Assembly (NCBI RefSeq): GCF_000332335.1
Contig: NZ_KB235948.1
Location: forward strand, 6,586,252-6,643,903
Length of the DNA: 57,652 bases
Direction: 5' to 3'
Source: Kamptonema formosum PCC 10802
GTDB lineage: Bacteria > Cyanobacteriota > Cyanobacteriia > Cyanobacteriales > Oscillatoriaceae
Numbering within the stretch: the first letter of the stretch is position 1; each line of letters opens with the position of its first letter. Under the pieces are notes generated by a model. It searched no databases. It was not told the DNA's origin and was given only the letters and a program-made list of their open reading frames with translations. The position numbers were made by a program, and so were the translations under genes. Below are positions 18,094 through 27,925 of the stretch, piece by piece.

Positions 18094-20646
18094 ATGTTTG
18101 TTTTGGAAGGAGAGGATGTTATTAACCTGAGCGATTGCAGGAACTCAGAGGCAGAGGAGGATCTTTTTTTCCATCTCTCGCACGACCTGATTGGGGTTGT
18201 GGGGTTTGATGGCTGCCTGAAGCGCCTGAACCCGATGTGGGAAAGAACGTTGGGCTTTACGAAGGAAGAGATCTTAAACAAACCCCTGATTGAGTGGGTC
18301 CATCCGGAAGACAGGCCATCCACAATTGCGGAAGGGAAAAAACTGGAGCGCGGTTCGAGCATTATTGGCTTTGAAAATCGGTACCGGTGCAAAGATGGCT
18401 CCTACAAGTGGCTTCAGTGGAATGCGACATGCCCGGCGCAACAGCAATTGATTTATGCGGTGGGGCGTGACATCACGGAGCAGAAGCGGGCGGAAGCGAC
18501 CGAGGAAAGTGAGCAGCTGTTCGAGAAAATCTTTGAAAATGCGCCGGTGGGCATGGCAACCGCCACCCGGTCAGATCGGCGAATTCTCAAAAGCAATGCC
18601 ATGCTGCAAAAGATTTTGGGGTACAGCGAAGCCGAACTGCTGGGGATGACTTTTGCGGACTTCACCCATCCCGACGATGTGGGAGGCGAGTCAGAACTTT
18701 ACGAAAAGGTGATTGCCGGTGAAAAAGATTTCTTCCAAGTGGACAAGCGGTATATCCGCAAAGATGGAAGCGCGATTTGGGGGCACCTGATCGCCTCCGC
18801 CATGCGCAACGGTGCCGGTGAGTCCGAATTGGTCATTGGTTTAGTGGAGGACGTTACCGAACGCCGGCGAATGGAGGAAGAGCTGCGAAGATCGCTGAAA
18901 GAACTGTCTGATATCAAGTTGGCTTTGGATCGGGCTGCCATCGTAGCCATCACCGACAGACAGGGGAAGATCACCCATATCAACGATAAATTTTGTGAGA
19001 TATCCAAATATTCCAGGGAAGAACTGATTGGCCAAGACCACCGCATCCTCAATTCTGGCCATCACCCCAAGGAATTCTTTAAGGAGATGTGGTCAACCAT
19101 CGCCCGGGGGAAAATTTGGCAAGGGATAATCAAGAATAAAGCAAAAGATGGCAGCTATTACTGGGTCGATAGCACAATTGTACCCTTTTTCGATGAGCGA
19201 GGGATTCCCAGTCACTATTTAGCAATCCGCTATGAAATCACTGAGCGCGTGCGGGTTGAAGAAGAAATGCGCAAAACCCAGAAGTTCTTGAACGAGGTGG
19301 TGGAAAACCTGCCGGTGGCTGTGTTCATAAAGGAGGCCGCTGACCTGAGGTTTGCGGTCTGGAATAAAGCCAGTGAGGAAGTGTTTGGATATTCCAAGGC
19401 GGCTGCGATCGGCAAGAGAGTGTGCGAATTGTTCCCCGCCACTGAGGCGGATGTGCGAATAGCCTTCGACCGGCAAGCGATCGCCAGTGGAAAGCTGGCT
19501 GACATCCCCGAAGAAGTCATCGGGACACCCCACCGGGGCCGGCGAATCCTGCACACGCGCAAAATTCCCCTTTTTGACGAATCGGGAAACCCCAAGTATT
19601 TACTGGGCATTTCCGAAGACATCACTGAGGGCAAAAAAGTTGAGGCAGCGTTGCGGCAATCCAAAGCGCGGTATAAAGAAAAATCGCAGCAGCTGGAAGG
19701 GGCGCTGCGGGAGTTACAACAAACTCACGCCCAGCTGGTCCAGACAGAAAAAATGTCCAGCTTGGGGCTGATGGTCGCCGGTGTGGCGCACGAAATCAAC
19801 AACCCCGTCAATTTCATCTACGGCAATCTCACCCATGCCTCGCAGTACAGCCAGCATTTGCTGCAACTGGTGAAACTGTACCAGCAGCACTATACCCCTA
19901 ACCAAGAAATTCAGCAACACGCCGAAGCGATTGACCTGGAATTTCTCGTTGAGGATCTGCCGAAATTGCTCGCATCCATGAAAATGGGCGCGAACCGCAT
20001 TCGCGAGATTGTTCTGGCGCTGCGAACCTTCTCCCGGGTGGATGAAGCGCAAATGAAGCAGGTGGATATTCACGAAGGGATTGAGAGCACCCTGCTGATT
20101 TTGCAGCACCGGCTTAAAGCCAACCCCAACCGGCAGGCGATTGAGATAGTCAAAGAGTACGGCAATTTGCCTGCGGTGGCGTGTTACGCCGGCTCTCTGA
20201 ACCAAGTATTTATGAACATCATATCCAACGCCATCGACGCTTTGGAAATGGGGCATTGGGAATCGGGCCTCGGGCGTAGGAAAGAACAGCCATGCCCTAC
20301 GATTCGGATTCGCACCGAAGTGGCGCACCAAGCACCTGGCACTGAGCATGAAGCATGGGGATGGGCTCAAAACAATCAATCCAAAATCCAAAATCCAAAA
20401 TCCAAAATCCCCAATTCTCAATTCGCTCGCATTGCGATTGCCGACAGCGGTTCTGGCATGCCCCTAGATATCCAGGGGCGCATATTTGACCCGTTCTTTA
20501 CAACCAAGCCGGTGGGGAAAGGCACCGGCTTGGGGCTGTCCATCAGCTATCAAATTGTGGTTGAAAAGCACCGGGGTGTCCTGAAGTGCTTCTCTGAACC
20601 CGGAAAAGGAACCGAGTTTTGGATTGAGATACCCGTTCAGCAGTAA
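18094..20646 (+). CDS. Multi-PAS sensor histidine kinase
   Basis: A soluble sensor kinase of about 850 residues from ATG 18094, which is chosen because the first PAS ([17 protein letters not shown]) starts shortly after it; the open frame reaches back to TTG 17893. Four PAS/PAC units follow one another (about 20-130, 140-250, 260-385, 390-510), each closing with a DITE/DVTE-type motif. A coiled linker leads to the H-box [11 protein letters not shown] with His at about 566. Then come the N-box ([10 protein letters not shown]), G1 (IADSGSGMP) and G2 ([11 protein letters not shown]). Between N-box and G1 lies a ~50-residue insert encoded by intergenic-type repeats including CCAAAAT units. No membrane segment is present. 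The cognate regulator is not adjacent. Confidence 0.9.
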   Translation: MFVLEGEDVINLSDCRNSEAEEDLFFHLSHDLIGVVGFDGCLKRLNPMWERTLGFTKEEILNKPLIEWVHPEDRPSTIAEGKKLERGSSIIGFENRYRCKDGSYKWLQWNATCPAQQQLIYAVGRDITEQKRAEATEESEQLFEKIFENAPVGMATATRSDRRILKSNAMLQKILGYSEAELLGMTFADFTHPDDVGGESELYEKVIAGEKDFFQVDKRYIRKDGSAIWGHLIASAMRNGAGESELVIGLVEDVTERRRMEEELRRSLKELSDIKLALDRAAIVAITDRQGKITHINDKFCEISKYSREELIGQDHRILNSGHHPKEFFKEMWSTIARGKIWQGIIKNKAKDGSYYWVDSTIVPFFDERGIPSHYLAIRYEITERVRVEEEMRKTQKFLNEVVENLPVAVFIKEAADLRFAVWNKASEEVFGYSKAAAIGKRVCELFPATEADVRIAFDRQAIASGKLADIPEEVIGTPHRGRRILHTRKIPLFDESGNPKYLLGISEDITEGKKVEAALRQSKARYKEKSQQLEGALRELQQTHAQLVQTEKMSSLGLMVAGVAHEINNPVNFIYGNLTHASQYSQHLLQLVKLYQQHYTPNQEIQQHAEAIDLEFLVEDLPKLLASMKMGANRIREIVLALRTFSRVDEAQMKQVDIHEGIESTLLILQHRLKANPNRQAIEIVKEYGNLPAVACYAGSLNQVFMNIISNAIDALEMGHWESGLGRRKEQPCPTIRIRTEVAHQAPGTEHEAWGWAQNNQSKIQNPKSKIPNSQFARIAIADSGSGMPLDIQGRIFDPFFTTKPVGKGTGLGLSISYQIVVEKHRGVLKCFSEPGKGTEFWIEIPVQQ
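20381..20410 (+). repeat. CCAAAAT heptamer repeat inside the kinase gene
   Basis: Four consecutive CCAAAAT units plus CC. The 7-base period shifts frame each unit, so it translates as [13 protein letters not shown]. It lies in the coding region between N-box and G1 box of the kinase ATPase domain. Confidence 0.9.
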
Positions 20647-20654
20647 AATAACTG

Positions 20655-20683
20655 GGGTGGGTTCTGCTTCGCATAACCCACCC
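20655..20683. terminator. Bidirectional hairpin between kinase and NRPS genes
   Basis: GGGTGGGTT and AACCCACCC pair around an 11-base loop, between the stop codons of two convergent genes. The same TAGGGTGGGTTATGCGAAGC-type sequence is a dispersed element in cyanobacteria, so it may have been recruited as a shared terminator. Confidence 0.55.
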
Positions 20684-20685
20684 TA

Positions 20686-23600
20686 CTATCTATCGAGGCA
20701 CTCCCGCAACTTTTCCGCCAGAACCCGGACGCGGGGCTCCCAGATTATGGTAACATGATTTCCCGGAACTTCCACGATTTCCACCCCACCGGCAGCCAGT
20801 TTCTCCCAGCCCAAGTAAGGGTCATAATACATCCCAGTTGGCCGCTCAATCGCCCGCAACAAAGTGAGCCGGCCCGGGTAAACTTGCGGGACATAATTTT
20901 TTCTAGCAATGGCATTTGCCTTTTTTATCTCTTCCAGATAATGCGGCAGTTCGGCCTCCTTTTTTTTAGCTGCCCACCAGAAAATTTTCTCCGCTAGCTT
21001 CCCTAACAAATTCTTCCCCTTTCTGAAAAGACGATCCCTGATGTAAATTATCTTCTCTGGAGTTGTGAGTTGAGAAATTTTCAACAGGTGAAAATAACCC
21101 CCATAGCTAAAACTTTTCCTAAGAGCCCACTCCAAAATATAAATCATCTTCTCTGGCGCTGTAAATCGAGAAAGATTCAACAGGTGAATGTGTGCCCGAT
21201 AGCTAAAGGACGGTATTTCGCGGTTTAAGGTAGGGCTGTAGGTGTCAAAAACCGCCAGCATTGCCACCTTTTCGCCAGAACGCACCAACTGCCTGGCCAT
21301 TTCAAAAGCCACAGCGCCTCCTAGGGAGTAACCGGCTAGAAAATAAGGCCCGTAGGGCTGAACAGTACGCATTTCTTTAATGTAATCAGCCGCCATGTCT
21401 TCAATTTTTGTGTGCGGTTCTGTTTGACCATCCATGGCCCGCGATTGCAGTCCGTAAACGGGTTGTTCCTTCCCCAGATAAGACGCCAAATTATAGTAAT
21501 ATAAAACTTGGCCTCCAAGTCCATGAACGCAGAATAAAGGCTTTCTCGTTCCTCCCGCTTGAATCGCCACAAGCGACCGGCTGGGCGCTACCCACCCTTT
21601 TTGGCGGATAACATCCGCCAGTCGCTCAATGGTGGGTGCCCCGAATAGCGTAGCCAGAGGCAGATTTTTGCCAAAAATTTTATCGATTTGAGCGAGTAGC
21701 CGCACCCCCAGCAGCGAGTGCCCCCCCAAATCAAAGAAATTATCTGTCACGCCAATGGGGCGAACGCCTAAAACCCTCTCCCAAATTGACTGTAGCTCGA
21801 TTTCCAAATTATCGCGGGGTGCTGTGAAGCCGGATTCGCTAGCAGCTGGTTCCCATTCAGGTGCCGGCAGTGCGCGGCGGTCTATTTTGTTGTTGAGCGT
21901 CACCGGCAGGGCGTCGAGCGTGACAAAAGCGCTGGGCAGTTGGGTTTGCAACTGATGTCGCTCTGCTTCTGTCAGCAGGGGCAAATCCGAAACTCGCCAC
22001 TGTGGATTAGCCACAATCCCTTCCAGCAATGTCTGGAAATGCCCGCCCATCCTCTCAATGGTGGCGGCGTCGAACAAGTCGGTGCTGTACTCGAACAAAC
22101 AGGACAGTCCAGAGGGTTTCTCGACGATTTCTAAGGTTAAATCAACCTTGGCTACCCCTATATCAACCTTGAATTCCTCGATTTTCAAACCTCGCACTTC
22201 TCCCGTCTCGCTGGGGAGGTTTCTCAATTGAAACATCACCTGAAAGACCGGCGACCGGCTCAAGTCTCGTTGCGGTTTCAGCTCTTCTACCAGTTTCTCG
22301 AAGGGCAAATCCTGGTGAGCCAGTGCCCCCAGCGCCACTTCCTCAACTCGACCCAACAGCTCTCGAAACGCCGGATTGCCGGCCAGATTGGTGCGCAGAA
22401 CCAAGGTGTTGATAAACACCCCAATCAGTTTTTCCGTCTCGATGCGATTGCGACCGGCAATCGGAGTGCCTATTATAACATCATCCTGACCCGTATAGCG
22501 ATACAGGAGTGTCGCGAAAGCGGAGATCAGCGTCACAAACAGGGTAACTTTTTCTTGCTGGCTCAGCTTTTTCAGGGATTCACCTAGGGAGACCGGCAGC
22601 ATTAAAGAGTGCTTGGCCCCCCGGTAGGTTTGCACTGCCGGTCGCAGTCTGTCCGCCGGCAGTTCCAGCACGAAAGGCGCACCGGCAAGCTGTTTTTTCC
22701 AGTAGGCGAGTTGAGACTCCAGCACCTCCCCTACCAGCCACTGCTGCTGCCAAACTGTAAAGTCTGCGTACTGCACCGGCAGTGCTGGAAGTGGCGAGGG
22801 GTTGCCGGTGGAAAAGGCTTCGTAGAGTTCCCCCAATTCCTGCAGCAGAACTCCGACAGACCACCCATCAAAGACAGTGTGGTGCATTGCTAAAAGCAGC
22901 CGGTGATCTTCTGAACTCAGCGGCAACAAAGTGGCTCTCACCAAAGGCCCTCTGGCCAAATCAAAAGGGCGCTGAGCGTCTTCAGCCAACCGTCTGTCCG
23001 CTTCAACTTTTCGCTCGCGCTCGGGCAAATCGCTAATATCTGTCACCAATAGTGATAAACTGAGATTGGGGGCAATTGCTCCCACCGGCACGCCATCCAC
23101 CGCCGGAAAACTCGCTCTCAAAACTTCGTGCCGGCGCACAATCTCATTCAGGCTTTGCTCCAGTGCTGCCACATTGAGCTTCCCCGTCAGGCGCAGCGCA
23201 ACAGGCCGGTTGTAAGCCGGATTCTCTGGTTCCAACTGCTCGAAAAACCACATTCTGGCTTGGGCAAAGGAAAGGGGCAATTCTCCCTCTCTGGATATCC
23301 GCTGAATCGGTGCGGCAGGCACGGCTTGTTTTCTGGTGGCCTCTGCCGCCATCCCCGCTACCGTGGGGTTCTGCCACAAATCCAGAAACGACAGCTCGAC
23401 TTGCATTTCCGATCGCACTCGGTTTACAATCTGCGCCGCCAGAATCGAATCTCCCCCCAACTCAAAGAAGTTGTCGCGGACGCCTACTTTCTCGATTCCT
23501 AACACCTCTAACCAGATCGCCGCTAATTTTTCTTCTGCGAGGGTGCTGGGAGGCGCGAATGCTGTTAAGGACTCTGCCGGCTCATCCGCCACTACCCCCA

Positions 23601-25131
23601 ACTTCTCAGCCAAGCCAATCCGCTGCAATTTGCCGGTGGCTCCTTTGGGAATTTCTCCCACAAAAATGACCCGGCGCGGCACTTTAAAATCCGCCAGTTG
23701 CGCCGCCGCGAATTCCTGAATTTCTCTTTCTGTTACCGATAAGTTTTCTCGCAAAATTACCGCCGCGCCCACATCCTCACCCAGTTGGGGGTGCGGCAGA
23801 GCGAAGGTCACAGCCTGGGCTACCGCTGAGTGATTCAGCAGCACTTCATCGACTTCGCGGGGCGAAATTTTTTCGCCACCCCGGTTGATCAGTTCTTTAA
23901 TCCGCCCTTTGATGAACAGGTAGCCGTCGCTATCTAAATACCCTTGGTCGCCGGTGCGGAACCATCCCTGCGTAAAGGCGCTTTCGTTGGCTTTTGGATT
24001 GTTTTCGTAGCCGGCGGTGACGCTGGCACCCCGGATCACTATCTCGCCGGTTTCACCGGCACTCAGCACGTTCCCCGACTCGTCCACAATCGCGATTGCC
24101 GGTCCCGCCGCTACGCCAACCGAACCGGCTTTGCGCAGGCGCGGCGGCAGCGGATTGCTAGCCATTTGATGGGAGGCTTCTGTCATCCCATAAGCTTCGA
24201 TTACCGGGGCGCTGAATGTCCTCTCTATTTCTGCCATCACCTGCGGAGGCAGCGCAGCGGAGGAGGAGCGAATTAATCTTATCCCACAGCGGGCAATAAT
24301 TTCCCGATTCGCTGCAGCCCGCGCCAGAATTGCTTGGTGCATGGTAGGAACAGCAGTATACCATGTCGGGCGAAATTCGTCAAGCCACTCAAAGAACTTT
24401 GGAACGGAAAAACCGGGAGTGCAAACCACAGAAGCACCGGCACTCAGGGAGGAAAGCAGCGCACCGATCAGCCCGTGAATGTGAAACAGCGGCATCACAT
24501 TCAGACAGCAATCCCCCGAAACCAGCTGCAGCGAACTGCGAATGTTTTGCGCTGAGCAAGCGAGGTTGCTGTGCGTCAGGGGCACGATTTTGGGGCGGGA
24601 TGTGGTGCCGGAAGTGTGCAGCACTAGGGCGATATCGTCAGGCTGGGCCAACCCGCCCTGTTTTGCCGGCTTTGGTTCCCCACCGGCCAAGCTAAAAATA
24701 CCCGCTTGCGCTTCTTGGACGGGGGAAAGTTCTATAATAGGGATACCCCGTTTGCGGGCGACTTCTGCTGCCGGTTCGGCAACGCCTGACTGAATTATTA
24801 GCGCTTTCGCATTCAGGTTCGACAGGTAAAAGTCAAATTCACTCGTCCGGTAGGCGGGATTGAGGGGGGCGCAGGTGGCACCCGAAGCGATGCCTAAAAA
24901 GGCAGCGGCCATTTCCGGGCCATTGGCAAGGGCCACCGCCACCCGGTCATTGCGCCCCACGCCAATTGCGTTCAGTCCGGCAACGATATTTTGAATTGAA
25001 TCGCACAGATTGCCATAAGTGAGCGGCTCCCTTCCCGGGGCAGTAATGGCAATCGCGTTTGGGTTTTTTTCTGCCTGAGTCTCAAGCATCTGGTAGAGGC
25101 ACGTCGGCCTTGGCCTTATTTCTTGATTCAT
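20686..25131 (-). CDS. NRPS-like synthetase: ligase-PCP-C-(A remnant)-PCP-TE
   Basis: A 1481-residue megasynthase from ATG 25131; an upstream extension to 25212 adds no domain. Domain 1 (to ~510) is an AMP-forming ligase (LHTSGTTSRPKIVPLTHSN, EAYGMTEASHQ, WFRTGDQGYLDSDGYL) more like acyl/oxalyl-CoA ligases than amino-acid A domains. PCP1 has the LGGDS serine near 557. The condensation domain has an intact HHxxxDG (MHHTVFDGW, near 752). It is followed at ~1062 by only the last A-domain motif (LPVTLNNKIDRRALPAPEW). PCP2 has LGGHS near 1134. The thioesterase has GYSLGG near 1269. The second adenylation domain is thus missing in frame. Product unknown; a short acyl-amino or peptide product is likely (inference). 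Confidence 0.9.
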   Translation of the reverse strand: MNQEIRPRPTCLYQMLETQAEKNPNAIAITAPGREPLTYGNLCDSIQNIVAGLNAIGVGRNDRVAVALANGPEMAAAFLGIASGATCAPLNPAYRTSEFDFYLSNLNAKALIIQSGVAEPAAEVARKRGIPIIELSPVQEAQAGIFSLAGGEPKPAKQGGLAQPDDIALVLHTSGTTSRPKIVPLTHSNLACSAQNIRSSLQLVSGDCCLNVMPLFHIHGLIGALLSSLSAGASVVCTPGFSVPKFFEWLDEFRPTWYTAVPTMHQAILARAAANREIIARCGIRLIRSSSAALPPQVMAEIERTFSAPVIEAYGMTEASHQMASNPLPPRLRKAGSVGVAAGPAIAIVDESGNVLSAGETGEIVIRGASVTAGYENNPKANESAFTQGWFRTGDQGYLDSDGYLFIKGRIKELINRGGEKISPREVDEVLLNHSAVAQAVTFALPHPQLGEDVGAAVILRENLSVTEREIQEFAAAQLADFKVPRRVIFVGEIPKGATGKLQRIGLAEKLGVVADEPAESLTAFAPPSTLAEEKLAAIWLEVLGIEKVGVRDNFFELGGDSILAAQIVNRVRSEMQVELSFLDLWQNPTVAGMAAEATRKQAVPAAPIQRISREGELPLSFAQARMWFFEQLEPENPAYNRPVALRLTGKLNVAALEQSLNEIVRRHEVLRASFPAVDGVPVGAIAPNLSLSLLVTDISDLPERERKVEADRRLAEDAQRPFDLARGPLVRATLLPLSSEDHRLLLAMHHTVFDGWSVGVLLQELGELYEAFSTGNPSPLPALPVQYADFTVWQQQWLVGEVLESQLAYWKKQLAGAPFVLELPADRLRPAVQTYRGAKHSLMLPVSLGESLKKLSQQEKVTLFVTLISAFATLLYRYTGQDDVIIGTPIAGRNRIETEKLIGVFINTLVLRTNLAGNPAFRELLGRVEEVALGALAHQDLPFEKLVEELKPQRDLSRSPVFQVMFQLRNLPSETGEVRGLKIEEFKVDIGVAKVDLTLEIVEKPSGLSCLFEYSTDLFDAATIERMGGHFQTLLEGIVANPQWRVSDLPLLTEAERHQLQTQLPSAFVTLDALPVTLNNKIDRRALPAPEWEPAASESGFTAPRDNLEIELQSIWERVLGVRPIGVTDNFFDLGGHSLLGVRLLAQIDKIFGKNLPLATLFGAPTIERLADVIRQKGWVAPSRSLVAIQAGGTRKPLFCVHGLGGQVLYYYNLASYLGKEQPVYGLQSRAMDGQTEPHTKIEDMAADYIKEMRTVQPYGPYFLAGYSLGGAVAFEMARQLVRSGEKVAMLAVFDTYSPTLNREIPSFSYRAHIHLLNLSRFTAPEKMIYILEWALRKSFSYGGYFHLLKISQLTTPEKIIYIRDRLFRKGKNLLGKLAEKIFWWAAKKKEAELPHYLEEIKKANAIARKNYVPQVYPGRLTLLRAIERPTGMYYDPYLGWEKLAAGGVEIVEVPGNHVTIIWEPRVRVLAEKLRECLDR

Positions 25132-25538
25132 CTCTTTTCTTTTTATCGCTAGCAGTCCCCGCAGCCGGACAGAGGAATGGGCAATGGTCAATAGCCGGCT
25201 GCCAATTTCCATTTACCCCTTCCCCGCACCCGACTGTCTCGGCTTCTGCTGGCTGCCGGTGGTGTTCCATGCTGTTTTTACAACTATAAACACCGCAGAC
25301 CCAAGAGCGCAATTTTCTTAATATTTATTTAAATTAATCCTGTCTCGGGGAGGTAGCTCCAAACCAGTTTCCTGCCGCATCCGCTTGCACCGCTCTTATA
25401 TAGAGAGCAGTTATAAGTGATTTGTGAAAAGCTCTGTCTTTTCTTTCCTTGGCGTTCTTGGCGTCTTGGCGGTTTATTTAAAAAGGACTTCTCACAAATC
25501 CCCAACTCCCGGCAACAGCGATTGCCCGGGACAGGATA
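25132..25538. other. Region between NRPS and SOUL genes
   Basis: Holds the NRPS upstream region and a reversed CGCCAAGA repeat (25448-25474). No coding region is supported. The stretch 25300-25440 is AT-rich and could carry the NRPS promoter. Confidence 0.45.
25448..25474 (-). repeat. CGCCAAGA tandem-nonamer element, copy 2
   Basis: On the minus strand AACCGCCAAGACGCCAAGAA followed by CGCCAAG, nearly identical to the copies at 5460-5488 and 30009-30037. Intergenic. Confidence 0.8.
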
Positions 25539-26069
25539 TTACTTCCCGACCGGCACAATAGGAATCTGCACCTCGCTGCGCTTCAGAGATTCTGGCGTCA
25601 TCGGAGAATTGTAGAGCAACCGGCGCGGCGGGCCGGCAATTTCATACTGGGGGTTTTGGGCGAGCCAGTCCAGCAACTTGCGGAGATGGGTTTGGTAGCT
25701 CTCCCAAGAGTAGGCACCCTGAATGCCGGTGCTGACAGCCGTCATTGCCGGGTAATCTGTTACCTTGACGCCGGCGTCAATTCGGTGTGGGATAATATTG
25801 GGGCTGGGATAGAGGAAAGAAACCTCAGCAGTGCTGGGAGAATCGAAGTGCGCCGGCACCTCTGCCAGGTAGCGAGCTTCCACCGGCGCGGTCATGGCGA
25901 TTTGGTTGCTGCTAATGTGCTGGAACAGCGGGTCAAAAGCAACCCGGGTGGCTTGGCGCACGTCCCCCGTGTGGGTGTGAGTGACAGCGCGATACACGGG
26001 ATAGTGCTTAACTTCAATGACGCCAACCTCAGTTGGCGGGGGGAATCCAATCGGCAAAGCAGCGGGCAT
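25539..26069 (-). CDS. SOUL-family heme-binding protein
   Basis: A 176-residue protein of the SOUL/HBP family. The diagnostic NQIAMTAPVEARYL stretch lies at about residues 55-70. It is preceded by VIEVKHYPVYRAVTHTHTGD and followed by VSFLYPSPN and the C-terminal VQIPIVPVGK. Family members bind heme or tetrapyrroles; in cyanobacteria the role is not established. No signal peptide, so cytoplasmic. It is divergent from the DUF1400-like gene with about 160 bases between the starts. Function beyond the family is unknown. Confidence 0.88.
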   Translation of the reverse strand: MPAALPIGFPPPTEVGVIEVKHYPVYRAVTHTHTGDVRQATRVAFDPLFQHISSNQIAMTAPVEARYLAEVPAHFDSPSTAEVSFLYPSPNIIPHRIDAGVKVTDYPAMTAVSTGIQGAYSWESYQTHLRKLLDWLAQNPQYEIAGPPRRLLYNSPMTPESLKRSEVQIPIVPVGK

Positions 26070-26232
26070 AGCTTAACTCAAAAGTAGGAAGTCAGTCTGT
26101 CAAAAGAAAGAAATTGGCAGGCGTGCCTTTTAAATTGTGCCTTATGTTGCCGAAAGTGCCGGCAGGAACAAACACAAAAGGGAAAGATTCGGTAAAATTG
26201 TTATCATATCGCAAAAAAAAGGTGAAAACCAG

Positions 26233-26874
26233 ATGGGAAAGCTCAGCTGGCCTTATGGCAGGATATTCGGGAGAGACCTGTTGCCCAGATGGGCAGTGAT
26301 GCCGGTGCTTGCCGGCAGCCTCACTGCTGCGGGCGTTTTCTGTGCCGGTGAGCCGGTGCGAGCGGCAGAGCGAGTGATGGTGCGGATGGGCTCGTTTGAG
26401 CAGTCGTTTGCGGTTGCGGACTTGGAGCGCTTTGCCCAGACCGGCGAAATCTCTAGCGATCTCAAACCCTTCGCCCTGGTGCTGAACGCCGATGTGCGCC
26501 GAGTCCTGAAAGACCGGCTGGAACTCGACCCAGAACGGGCGAACAAGCTAGTAGATGACTTGCTGAAGTCCCCCAATGGCGACCGGCTGGTCAAGGCGGT
26601 GGATGTGGCATTTCCAGGCACGAACATCGAGCTGGTGCGGGCGGCTATGGTGCTAGCAGCGCAGCAAGCCAACGGTGTGGGCGTGCTCAGTGTGGTGCGG
26701 GCGCTGCCGGTGAGGACGCTGAACGTGGATCTGAGCGCCCTGATCGCCGCAGTTTCCACCATCAAGCTCCCCCCGCTGGGCAACAAAGTCCAGGAGTCCT
26801 CCTCGCTGCGGGAGGAGCTGCCGGTGTCTGATGCGTTTCACCCCCGAGCCGGCACAGAATTGGTGCAGCCGTAA
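26233..26874 (+). CDS. Secreted DUF1400-domain protein without hydrolase domain
   Basis: A 213-residue exported protein starting at ATG 26233 with AAAAGGTG upstream. A signal peptide (MPVLAGSLTAAGVFCAG) ends near VRAAER. The mature part, ERVMVRMGSFEQSFAVADLE then FAQTGEISSDLKPFALVL, matches the pattern of the DUF1400 domain that normally precedes an alpha/beta hydrolase in cyanobacterial proteins: a beta strand followed by LExFAxxGxI and helices with leucine repeats. Here the protein ends after that domain (LPVRTLNVDLSALIAAVS, then a polar tail) and has no GxSxG nucleophile. Family call is by pattern; function unknown. Confidence 0.65.
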   Translation: MGKLSWPYGRIFGRDLLPRWAVMPVLAGSLTAAGVFCAGEPVRAAERVMVRMGSFEQSFAVADLERFAQTGEISSDLKPFALVLNADVRRVLKDRLELDPERANKLVDDLLKSPNGDRLVKAVDVAFPGTNIELVRAAMVLAAQQANGVGVLSVVRALPVRTLNVDLSALIAAVSTIKLPPLGNKVQESSSLREELPVSDAFHPRAGTELVQP

Positions 26875-27047
26875 AGCCTCACCCCTGCCCGGGCTGCTGC
26901 TGTGGCTTTAGTCTCAAGTGTGAAGCCTGAAATATGAAGCCAAATCTCACGGCGGAGACTTTGCGCTTGAGACTTCTCCCTCGCTGCTGCACTAAACTAG
27001 AGCTGCACCCCCAAGTATCCCCCCAGTACAGCAGGAGATCGTTAATT
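26875..27047. promoter_or_regulatory. Leader of the SPFH gene
   Basis: A short intergenic region. The site CAGGAGAT sits about 8 bases before ATG 27048 and selects that start over a longer in-frame extension from 26934, which begins in non-conserved sequence and does not resemble the family N-terminus. Confidence 0.6.
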
Positions 27048-27893
27048 ATGGAACCCCTTCTGGCAGTTATTGTCCCCCTTGCAGTGATGATTGGTTGCGC
27101 AGTGCGCTCCGTGAAAATTGTCACTCAAAGCAACGAAGCCCTCGTAGAGCGCTTGGGCAAATACCACCGCACACTGGAACCCGGCCTGCAATTTATCAAT
27201 CCCTTTATCGATATGGTTGTCCTGGAAGATACGATGGCCGAACGGGTTTTGGAAATCCAGCCGCAGCAAGCTATTACAAAAGATAAGGTCGCCCTAACAG
27301 CAGATGCGATAGTGTACTGGCGTGTCATCGATCTGGAAAAAGCTTATTACAACGTTGAAGATATTGAAGAGGCTCTGACCAATCTGGTTCTCACCACCCT
27401 CCGCTCTGAAATAGGCACGCTCGAACTGGAGGAGACGTTTGCCTCTAGAAAAAAGATTAATAAGGCTTTGCTGAAAGAGTTGGATGAGGAAACCGAACGC
27501 TGGGGTGTGAAGGTGACGCGCGTCGAGGTGCAAGAAATTAAGCCGGCAGCCGCCGTGCTAGAGGCGATCGAGTTGGAGAGGGCAGCTCAGAGCAAGAAAA
27601 AAGCCGCCATTTACGAGGCTGAGGGCACTGTGGAGGCCATGCAGCTGCTCTCTGAGGCTCTGGAGTCCCATCCCAACAGTCGGGAAGTTTTGCAGTTTCT
27701 TGTGGCCCAAAGGTACGTGGACGCCAGTCATAAACTCGGTGAGAGCAACAATGCCAAAATTGTCTTTCTCGGCTCAGAACCGCTGACACAAAGCGTTGCT
27801 GAGCTTGTTGGGGACTCTGGGCACAGTTCCCCAAATGCCGGCGCTCAAAATCGCAGTGTTCCAGCTGAGGCTCCGAAGAATGGTTCTGGCTGA
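27048..27893 (+). CDS. SPFH/band-7 (stomatin-like) membrane protein
   Basis: A 281-residue protein anchored by one N-terminal membrane helix (LLAVIVPLAVMIGCAV), then the SPFH domain: VTQSNEALVERLGKYHRTLE, PGLQFINPFID, KVALTADAIVYWRVID and NLVLTTLRSEIGTLELEETF. The second half is a charged coiled region (EIKPAAAVLEAIELERAAQS) typical of oligomerising stomatins. Members form large membrane rings and organise microdomains or regulate proteases (family knowledge). The companion NfeD-like gene is not adjacent here. Strong Shine-Dalgarno before the start. The Gly/Ser tail has no recognisable motif. Confidence 0.92.
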   Translation: MEPLLAVIVPLAVMIGCAVRSVKIVTQSNEALVERLGKYHRTLEPGLQFINPFIDMVVLEDTMAERVLEIQPQQAITKDKVALTADAIVYWRVIDLEKAYYNVEDIEEALTNLVLTTLRSEIGTLELEETFASRKKINKALLKELDEETERWGVKVTRVEVQEIKPAAAVLEAIELERAAQSKKKAAIYEAEGTVEAMQLLSEALESHPNSREVLQFLVAQRYVDASHKLGESNNAKIVFLGSEPLTQSVAELVGDSGHSSPNAGAQNRSVPAEAPKNGSG

Positions 27894-27925
27894 GAGCGAG
27901 GTGTGCCGGTGCTGCGCCCAAAGGG

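Noticed and set aside
21336-21572. Alternative frame inside the NRPS thioesterase
   Set aside because: The main frame carries the GYSLGG thioesterase motif; the other has no features.
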